This document shows, one piece after another, positions 30,894 through 37,165 of a stretch of DNA of 64,000 nucleotides. Under the pieces are notes generated by a model, which was not told where the DNA came from, ran no database searches, and saw only the letters and a program-made list of their open reading frames with translations. Position 1 is the first letter of the stretch. Every line of letters begins with the position of its first letter. Position numbers and translations under genes: made by a program. Origin of the DNA: VRUE01 sp963704545 (GTDB lineage Bacteria > Actinomycetota > Thermoleophilia > Solirubrobacterales > 70-9); the NCBI GenBank assembly GCA_963704545.1, contig OY969915.1, positions 1,612,001-1,676,000 of the forward strand. Direction: 5' to 3'.

Positions 30894-31433
30894 ATGCAAG
30901 TCGTGATGGGGATCGACCCCGGTGCAGCCAACCTCGGCTTTGGCGTGGTCAGAATCGAGGGCAGCCGCATGGTCGCGCTCGACGGTGGCGTGGTCGAGAC
31001 CTCGCCCGAGCAGCCGATGGAGCTGCGCCTGGAGCGCATCCACGGTGCGCTCTCGGAGCTGATCGAGTGGCACGAGCCCAAAGCGATGGCGCTCGAGGAC
31101 CTCTACTTCGGCAAGAACGTCCACTCGGCGATGGCCGTCGGCAGGGCCAGCGGGGCGGCGATGCTGGCGGCGGCGCAGTGCGGAGTGCGTTGCTTCACCT
31201 ACACGCCGCAGGCGATCAAGAAGGCCGTCTGCGGATCCGGCGCGGCCGGCAAGGAGCAGGTGCAGCGGATGGTCGGCACCCTCCTCGGCCTGCCCGAGCC
31301 GCCCACGCCCGACCACGCCGCCGACGCGCTCGCGGTGGCGATCTGCCACGGCGGCGGCACCGGCCACCAAGCCGCTGTCGCTGCGGTCGAGAGCGCCGGC
31401 GCGGTCGCCTCGGGCACGAGGCCGGCGGCATGA
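30894..31433 (+). CDS. ruvC: Holliday junction endonuclease RuvC
   Basis: 179 aa RNase H-fold resolvase cutting Holliday junctions symmetrically. Acidic active-site motifs are GIDPGAANLGFGVV (first Asp), MALEDLYFGKNVHSAMAVG (Glu) and TPDHAADALAVAICH (Asp pair). The MRLERI.GAL..LI-like segment ELRLERIHGALSELIEWHEP is present. ruvA overlaps by four bases and ruvB overlaps ruvA, so the three make one operon. Confidence 0.96.
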   Translation: MQVVMGIDPGAANLGFGVVRIEGSRMVALDGGVVETSPEQPMELRLERIHGALSELIEWHEPKAMALEDLYFGKNVHSAMAVGRASGAAMLAAAQCGVRCFTYTPQAIKKAVCGSGAAGKEQVQRMVGTLLGLPEPPTPDHAADALAVAICHGGGTGHQAAVAAVESAGAVASGTRPAA

Positions 31434-32026
31434 TCGCGGCCGTCCGCGGAGAGGTGATGGTGAGGCGCCCAGGCCACGTGGTCATCGACGCCGGCGGGGT
31501 CGGCTACCGGCTCGCCGTCTCGGCGGAGACCCTGAAGGCGGTGCCGGCGACCGGGCGCGAGGCCTTCCTGCATGCCGAGCTGATCTCCCGCGAGGACTCA
31601 CTCGCGCTCTTCGGCTTTGCCTCCGAGGAGGAGCGCGACCTGTTCGGCGAGCTGATCTCGGTCAGCGGCGTCGGGCCCAAGGTTGCCCTCGCCGCGCTCT
31701 CGGGCGGGCCCGCCCGAGAGCTCCTGCGTGCGATCGCGGCTGGTGACGCCAAGCGCTTCCAGGCTGTGCCGGGCATCGGCAAGCGGACCTCCGAGCGGAT
31801 CATCGTCGAGCTGAGAGAGAAGATCGCCGGGGCGCTGGAGGAAGAGGTGGCGCTGGTCGGCGGCGACGGCGAGGACGCCCGTGCCCTTGCCCGCGACGGC
31901 CTGGTCAACCTCGGCTACGCACCGCTGGAGGCCGAGCAGCTGCTCGACGGGATCGACAGCGATGACGCCGAGGAGCTGATCGCGGCCGCCCTGCGCAAGG
32001 CCGGCTCCTCGAGGAGCAAGGCGTGA
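31430..32026 (+). CDS. ruvA: Holliday junction branch-migration protein RuvA
   Basis: 198 aa. N-terminal OB domain (MIAAVRGEVMVRRPGHVVIDAGGVGYRLAVS), then tandem helix-hairpin-helix units (ISVSGVGPKVALAALSG and VPGIGKRTSERIIVELREKI), and a C-terminal RuvB-binding domain (LVNLGYAPLEAEQLLDGI). The tetramer binds the four-way junction and recruits RuvB. ATG 31430 overlaps ruvC (ATGA). Confidence 0.96.
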   Translation: MIAAVRGEVMVRRPGHVVIDAGGVGYRLAVSAETLKAVPATGREAFLHAELISREDSLALFGFASEEERDLFGELISVSGVGPKVALAALSGGPARELLRAIAAGDAKRFQAVPGIGKRTSERIIVELREKIAGALEEEVALVGGDGEDARALARDGLVNLGYAPLEAEQLLDGIDSDDAEELIAAALRKAGSSRSKA

Positions 32027-33105
32027 GCGACATCGGCCCGAAGCGCATACGCACGCCGGGCATGGACGACTTGCCGGAGCCCACCGACGACGACGTTCGC
32101 GTGCACGACGCCCGCGCCGACGCGCCCGACGAGGATCTCGACCGCTCGCTGCGCCCGCGCAGGCTCGCCGACTTCGTCAACCAGGCCCAGGTCACCGACC
32201 AGCTTGCGATCTTCATCGAGGCTGCGCGTGGCCGCGACGAGCCGCTCGACCACGTCCTGCTGGCCGGCCCGCCGGGCCTCGGTAAGACCTCACTGGCCCA
32301 CATCGTCGCCGAGGAGATGGGAGTGCCGATGGTGCAGACGGCCGGCCCGGCGCTGGAGCGCAAGGCCGACGTCGCATCCTTCCTCACGGCGCTGGAGCCG
32401 GGCAGCGTCTTCTTCGTCGACGAGATCCACCGGCTCGGCCGGGCGGTCGAGGAGACGCTCTACCCGGCGATGGAGGACGGAGAGCTACCGGTCGTGCTCG
32501 GACAGGGCGCGGGCGCTCGCACGGTCACCCTGCCGCTGCCCCCCTTCACGCTGATCGGGGCGACCACCCGGGCCGGGCTGCTGACCACACCGTTGCGGGA
32601 TCGCTTTGGCCTCTCCCACCGCCTCGAGCACTACAACCCGGAGCACCTCGGGGAGATCGTCGTCCGCTCGGCCGGCATCCTCGGCGTCGCGATCGACCCG
32701 GAGGGGGCGCGGACGATCGCGGAGCGCTCCCGCGGCACGCCGCGAGTCGCCAACCGGCTGCTGAAGCGGGTGCGGGACTTCGCCCAGGTCAAGGACCGCG
32801 GGGCGATCGACGCCGAGGTCGCGGCCTCGGCCCTGGAGATGCTCGAGGTCGACGCCGGCGGCCTCGATCGCAGCGACCGCGTCCTGCTCGACACGGTCGC
32901 CAGCAAGTTCGGCGGTGGCCCCGTCGGCCTCTCCACGCTCGCGGTCGCGATCGGTGAGGAGGCCGACACGATCGAGGACGTGCTCGAGCCGTATCTGCTC
33001 CAGCAGGGCCTGCTGAAGCGGACCCCGAGGGGCCGCGTGATCACCCCGAGGGCCTACGAGCACCTGGGCCTGCAGATCCCCGATGCCGCAAGAAGCCTCT
33101 TCTAA
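32023..33105 (+). CDS. ruvB: Holliday junction helicase RuvB
   Basis: 360 aa AAA+ motor that drives branch migration. Walker A is LLAGPPGLGKTSLAHIVAEEM, Walker B is SVFFVDEIHRLGRAVEE, sensor 1 lies in TLIGATTRAGLLTTPLRDRFG (arginine finger region), and the C-terminal winged helix contains GGGPVGLSTLAVAIGEEADTIEDVLEPYLLQQGLLKRTPRGR. An N-terminal extension of about 40 acidic residues is longer than in E. coli. GTG 32023 overlaps ruvA. Confidence 0.97.
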   Translation: MSDIGPKRIRTPGMDDLPEPTDDDVRVHDARADAPDEDLDRSLRPRRLADFVNQAQVTDQLAIFIEAARGRDEPLDHVLLAGPPGLGKTSLAHIVAEEMGVPMVQTAGPALERKADVASFLTALEPGSVFFVDEIHRLGRAVEETLYPAMEDGELPVVLGQGAGARTVTLPLPPFTLIGATTRAGLLTTPLRDRFGLSHRLEHYNPEHLGEIVVRSAGILGVAIDPEGARTIAERSRGTPRVANRLLKRVRDFAQVKDRGAIDAEVAASALEMLEVDAGGLDRSDRVLLDTVASKFGGGPVGLSTLAVAIGEEADTIEDVLEPYLLQQGLLKRTPRGRVITPRAYEHLGLQIPDAARSLF

Positions 33106-33118
33106 AAGTCACTCTCAG

Positions 33119-33124
33119 TAACCT
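33119..33124 (+). promoter_or_regulatory. -10 box, leaderless zinc-ribbon/PAS gene
   Basis: TAACCT lies eight bases before ATG 33133. Confidence 0.45.
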
Positions 33125-33132
33125 GGCGGGGG

Positions 33133-33621
33133 ATGCCGTTCTTCATCTGCCCCAACTGCGGCCACAGGGAGGCCAGCGCGGAGCGAACCGCGGGCTTCAG
33201 CGCCCGTCCGAAGGGCTGCTCGAAATGCGGCTTCGGCTTTGTCTTCGAGCTGCTCGACGACTACTACCCGGCACCGAACGCGGCCTTTTTCGTCTGCGAC
33301 CAGCAGGCCAGGGTGATCGATGCGGGCCGAGGCAGTTTCGAGCTGACCGGCCTCACCGACGAGGACGTGATCGGCCGGCCGGTGCAGGAGGTGCTCGGCC
33401 TCGAATGGCGGGAGCCGGACGCGCGCCGTGAGCCACAGGCGGCCAACGGCGGCACCTCGGGCGACCCGATCGAAACGTCGCTCGAGTGGGGTGTGCGCTC
33501 GCTCGGGAAGCGGGTCTCGGTCAACGCCGAGGGCGATCTGCCCGCGGAGGCGGTGGCCGATGTGTTTCCCGCCTATGACGACGACGGAGGGCTTCTCATC
33601 GTCCTCACGCCGGAGGGATAG
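33133..33621 (+). CDS. Zinc-ribbon protein with PAS-like domain
   Basis: 162 aa. The first ~35 residues form a zinc ribbon, ICPNCGHREAS...GCSKCGFGFVFE. A PAS-like segment follows: PAPNAAFFVCDQQARVIDAGRGSFELTGLTDEDVIGRPVQEVLGLEW, which has the usual F...D..G.I...N/G..F..LTG....E.IG pattern. No output domain is present. The combination suggests a small sensory or adaptor protein. It lies between ruvB and secDF with its own promoter. The precise role is unknown. Confidence 0.7.
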   Translation: MPFFICPNCGHREASAERTAGFSARPKGCSKCGFGFVFELLDDYYPAPNAAFFVCDQQARVIDAGRGSFELTGLTDEDVIGRPVQEVLGLEWREPDARREPQAANGGTSGDPIETSLEWGVRSLGKRVSVNAEGDLPAEAVADVFPAYDDDGGLLIVLTPEG

Positions 33622-33645
33622 GACGATGCGGACGAGGTGGGGCAG

Positions 33646-36585
33646 ATGAGGAGGATGGGACGCTGGAACCGCTTCGTCCTCATCTTCGTGGCGGGCCTGA
33701 TCGCTGCCTCGTTGCTGGTGATCAGCTCGAGCTCGACCAAGCTCGGGCTCGACCTGAAGGGCGGGGTCGAACTGATCTACCAGGGCACGCCCACCAACCA
33801 GGTCGAGTCGGTCAGCGGCGAGGACATCGAACGCTCGATCGAGATCATCCGCGAGCGGATCGACAAGTTCGGCGTCGCCGAGCCCGAGGTTTCGCGCATC
33901 GGCGAGGACGGGATCGCGGTCAGCCTTCCCGACGTCAGCAACGCGCAGCGAGCGATCGACCAGGTGGGGACGACCGCCCAGCTCTTCTTCTACGACTGGG
34001 AACCGAACCTGATCGGGCAGGAGTTCGCGATTGCCGGCCGTCCCGGTGCCGAACCGCCCGAAGGCCCGCTGCAGAAGGCGACCGAAGAATGGGAAGCCGC
34101 GAATCGCAACATCGCGAAATTCGAAAACCAGCAGCTGCTCTACTCCGGCGCCTTCCCCGCCGCCTACAACGCGGTCAAGCTGGCCTCCGAACAGAAGCCG
34201 GTCGAGGACTGCTCGGACTGCTCGACCAGTCGGCCGCGCTTCTACCTCTTCACCGAGTCCGAACAGCACGAGCTGATCGCCGGGCCGGAGTTCGCCAAGA
34301 AGGACCTCTACCTGAAGCCGACCGGGGAGAAGCGTCCCCACAAGGGCATCGTGATCGAGGTCCCCCCGGGGACGATCGTCGTTTCCGAGCTGCCCAACGA
34401 CCGCAGCGGTCAGGTCCTTGAGAACGGCGAACCAGGCTGGTACGCCTTGAAGGACCGACCGGCGCTATCGGGCCTCGACGTTACGCGGCCCAAGCAGGAA
34501 TACGACCAACTCGGCCAGCCCAACGTCTCCTTCGGCTTCACCGACGAGGGCCGCCAGGCCTTCCAGGAAGTCACCCGCAAGATCGCCCAGCGCGGCGCCG
34601 CGCGGGCGATCGGCCCGGCCGCCGGAGAAGAAGCCGAACAGCTCTCCGGGCGCTTCGCCGTCGTCCTCGACAACGAAGTCAAAACCCGCCCGATCATCAA
34701 CTTCGCCGAAAACCCCGACGGGATCGACGGCCGCACCGGAGCTCAGATCTCGGGTGGCTTCACCAGTGTCACCGACGCCCAGGACCTGGCGACCGTGCTG
34801 CAGATCGGTGCGCTGCCGATCAACCTGAAGCTGATCAGTCAGTCGGAGGTCTCGGCCACACTGGGCGAACAGGCGCTCGAGCAGGGGCTGCGCGCCGGGA
34901 TCATCGGCCTGCTCCTGGTGGTCGCCTTCCTGATCGTCTACTACCGCTTCCTCGGCCTCGTGGCTGTGCTCGGCCTGGCGGTCTACGCGATCTTCTTCTT
35001 CGCCCTGATCAAGCTGATCCCGATCACGATGACCCTCCCGGGCATCGCCGGCCTGATCCTGACGATCGGTGTCGCAGCGGACTCCAACATCATCATCTTC
35101 GAGCGGATCAAGGAGGAGGTGCGGGCGGGGCGCAGTATGTCCGCGGCGATCCCGGTGGGCTACAGACGCGGGATCGCGACCATCGTCGACGCCAACGTCA
35201 TCACCCTGCTGACGGCCTTCATCCTCTTCGTGCTGGCCACCGCCGGCGTCAAGGGGTTCGCCTTCACGCTCGGCGTCGGCACCCTGGTCTCGCTCTTCAC
35301 CGCCGTGGTCTTCACCCAGGCGCTGCTCGCCGCCTTCGGCCGCGGGCGGTTGCTCAACTCGCCGCGTTTCCTCGGAGCAGGCACCGAAGACTCGGGCCTC
35401 AGGTGGCACTTCGACTTCATCGGCGCCAGCCGCTGGTTCTTCTCGGTCTCCGGCGTGATCCTCGTCATCGGCGCTCTCTCGCTGTCCATCAGCCAGCTCA
35501 ACCTGGGCATCGACTTCGAGTCGGGCACGCGGCTCAACTTCGCCCCCGAGCAAAGCGCCACCCTCGAGGAGGTGCGGGATACGCTCGACACGGTGGGGCT
35601 CGGCGACGCCGAGATCCAGGAGACCGACGACGAGGCGTTCGGCGCCGGCTTCCAGGTCCAGGCGAGCGAGCTGCAACCGGGTGGGGTGGCCGACGTACGG
35701 GTCGCCCTCCAGTCGGAGTTCGGCATCCAGCCCGGCAGCTTCGAAAACACCAGCGTGGGCCCGACCTTCGGCGAGCAGGTCGCCCGCAGCGCAATTCTGG
35801 CGATCATCTTCTCGCTACTTCTTATCTCCGCCTATGTTGCCTTCCGCTTCGAGGCCAAGTACGCGGTCCCGGTTCTGATCGCGGTCGCGCACGACATCCT
35901 GATCACCGCCGGCGTCTACTCGCTCACCGGTCGCGAGGTGTCCAGTGCGACGGTGGCGGCCTTCCTGACGATTCTCGGCTACTCGCTCTACGACACGATC
36001 ATCGTCTTCGACCGGGTGCGAGAGAACGTGCCGCGCATGCCGCGAGCTGCCTTCTCGCAGATAGTCAACCGCTCGATGAGCGAGGTGCTGACCCGGTCGC
36101 TGATCACCGGTCTGTCGGCCGTCTTCCTGGTCACGGTACTGCTGATCTTCGGCGGTGCGACGCTGCAGGACTTCGCCTTCGCGATGATGGTCGGGATCGC
36201 CTCCGGTACCTACTCGTCCATCTTCATCGCCTCGCCGGTGCTCAACGCCTGGAAGGAACGCGAGCCGAGCTTCGTGCGCCGGCGCGAGCGGATCACCGCA
36301 GCGCTTGGCAGCGTCCCCGCCTTCGCCGACGAGCTCGAAGTGGCGCGTCTGGATGACGACGAGAGTGACGCGGAGATCGAGGAGGAGATCGCCCCACGGC
36401 GCTCGGAGCGGCCGGCGGCGAGCGCGGTGGCCACCGTGGAGTCGGAGCCGCCCGCACAGGGCGGCGAACCCTCGAGCAACGGCGAGCCGCCCGCCACCGA
36501 CCCGGTCGAGGTGGCGCGGCGCGAGCGAAACGAACGACGTCGCGAACGCCGTCAGCAGCGACGCAAGCACGGGAGGAATAGATGA
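33646..36585 (+). CDS. secDF: Fused protein translocase subunit SecDF
   Basis: 979 aa. A single polypeptide carries SecD and SecF, the proton-driven auxiliary unit of the Sec translocon. The SecD half starts with a TM helix and D1 motif LGLDLKGGVELIYQG, a large extracytoplasmic P1 domain with a Glu/Pro-rich insert, then FGFTDEGRQAFQEVTRKIAQRG and a five-helix block with GIAGLILTIGVAADSNIIIFERIKEE. The SecF half begins near 35400 (FDFIGASRWFFSVSGVILVIG, LNLGIDFESGTRLNF) and ends with TILGYSLYDTIIVFDRVREN and SIFIASPVLNAW. A basic/acidic disordered tail of about 90 residues follows. I prefer ATG 33646 (GAGGTGG upstream); GTG 33637 and ATG 33655 are alternatives. Confidence 0.94.
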   Translation: MRRMGRWNRFVLIFVAGLIAASLLVISSSSTKLGLDLKGGVELIYQGTPTNQVESVSGEDIERSIEIIRERIDKFGVAEPEVSRIGEDGIAVSLPDVSNAQRAIDQVGTTAQLFFYDWEPNLIGQEFAIAGRPGAEPPEGPLQKATEEWEAANRNIAKFENQQLLYSGAFPAAYNAVKLASEQKPVEDCSDCSTSRPRFYLFTESEQHELIAGPEFAKKDLYLKPTGEKRPHKGIVIEVPPGTIVVSELPNDRSGQVLENGEPGWYALKDRPALSGLDVTRPKQEYDQLGQPNVSFGFTDEGRQAFQEVTRKIAQRGAARAIGPAAGEEAEQLSGRFAVVLDNEVKTRPIINFAENPDGIDGRTGAQISGGFTSVTDAQDLATVLQIGALPINLKLISQSEVSATLGEQALEQGLRAGIIGLLLVVAFLIVYYRFLGLVAVLGLAVYAIFFFALIKLIPITMTLPGIAGLILTIGVAADSNIIIFERIKEEVRAGRSMSAAIPVGYRRGIATIVDANVITLLTAFILFVLATAGVKGFAFTLGVGTLVSLFTAVVFTQALLAAFGRGRLLNSPRFLGAGTEDSGLRWHFDFIGASRWFFSVSGVILVIGALSLSISQLNLGIDFESGTRLNFAPEQSATLEEVRDTLDTVGLGDAEIQETDDEAFGAGFQVQASELQPGGVADVRVALQSEFGIQPGSFENTSVGPTFGEQVARSAILAIIFSLLLISAYVAFRFEAKYAVPVLIAVAHDILITAGVYSLTGREVSSATVAAFLTILGYSLYDTIIVFDRVRENVPRMPRAAFSQIVNRSMSEVLTRSLITGLSAVFLVTVLLIFGGATLQDFAFAMMVGIASGTYSSIFIASPVLNAWKEREPSFVRRRERITAALGSVPAFADELEVARLDDDESDAEIEEEIAPRRSERPAASAVATVESEPPAQGGEPSSNGEPPATDPVEVARRERNERRRERRQQRRKHGRNR

Positions 36586-36744
36586 CCGTCTCCACAACCC
36601 CGCACGCCTGGATGGCCCGCGTGGCGCTGCGCATCTCTGCGTCCTCGGGTTTGCCTTTGGCACCACCAAAGGCTGCACCCTGCGTCCTTGATCTGCTTGA
36701 CCACCCGGGCCCCCAGTCGCACGCGGCCATGAAGGCGGTCATCT
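36580..36744. other. Long extended stem-loop after secDF
   Basis: AGATGACCG (36580-36588) pairs with CGGTCATCT (36736-36744). ATGGCC/CGCGT (36612-36622, one bulge) pairs with 36721-36730. GGGT (36647-36650) pairs with 36677-36680, and the tip is GCCTTTGG CACCA CCAAAGGC (36653-36673). The pairings nest in one long hairpin covering nearly the whole gap between secDF and the next gene. It could be a 3' UTR structure, a small RNA or a repeat element. Confidence 0.5.
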
Positions 36745-36748
36745 AGCG

Positions 36749-37015
36749 ATGGCAATGGTCGTCTGGTTCACGATGGGTCTCGCCCTCTGGCACTTCACGG
36801 TCTTCATCCCGGATCGCTTCTGGCAGGGAATCGTCGGCGCGCTGCTCGGAGCCACTACGGGAGCTGTGGTATTCGGCGCGATCGTCCAGGCGGCTTCGGG
36901 CCGGAGCCTGGGCGATACGGACCTGCTCACCGCGCTGATCGCGATCCCCGGGACGGCACTCGGTCTCGCCGTCGTCTGGGCGATCGGCTCGCGCGAACAG
37001 CGGGCTGTCGAGTAG
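36749..37015 (+). CDS. Small predicted membrane protein
   Basis: 88 aa, not recognised. Three hydrophobic segments: MVVWFTMGLALWHFTVFI, GIVGALLGATTGAVVFGAIV and LLTALIAIPGTALGLAVVWAIG, with glycine-rich packing in the second. The start may be ATG 36749 or 36755. It is preceded by the long stem-loop and followed by the family C hairpin at 37024. Confidence 0.6.
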   Translation: MAMVVWFTMGLALWHFTVFIPDRFWQGIVGALLGATTGAVVFGAIVQAASGRSLGDTDLLTALIAIPGTALGLAVVWAIGSREQRAVE

Positions 37016-37023
37016 GGATCCAC

Positions 37024-37096
37024 CCGGAGGCCGAGGGCTGGTCCTCCGGGCCGGCTATCGCCGGGAGTTCCCGGAGGACCAGCCCTCGGCCTCCGG
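37024..37096 (+). repeat. Variable-arm hairpin, family C, copy 2
   Basis: Perfect 27-bp arms (37024-37050, 37070-37096) around the 19-base loop CCGGCTATCGCCGGGAGTT, which forms its own CCGGC/GCCGG hairpin. It lies between the small membrane gene and the recJ promoter. The loop matches copy 3 except for two bases, but the arms share no overall identity. Confidence 0.85.
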
Positions 37097-37153
37097 TCAG
37101 AAGCCCTGCTATTTACGAGCTTGCGATGACGAGAATCTGTCCCAGGCGGCTCC

Positions 37154-37159
37154 TAGCCT
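37154..37159 (+). promoter_or_regulatory. -10 box, leaderless recJ
   Basis: TAGCCT ends six bases before GTG 37166. Confidence 0.5.
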
Positions 37160-37165
37160 GCTTGC

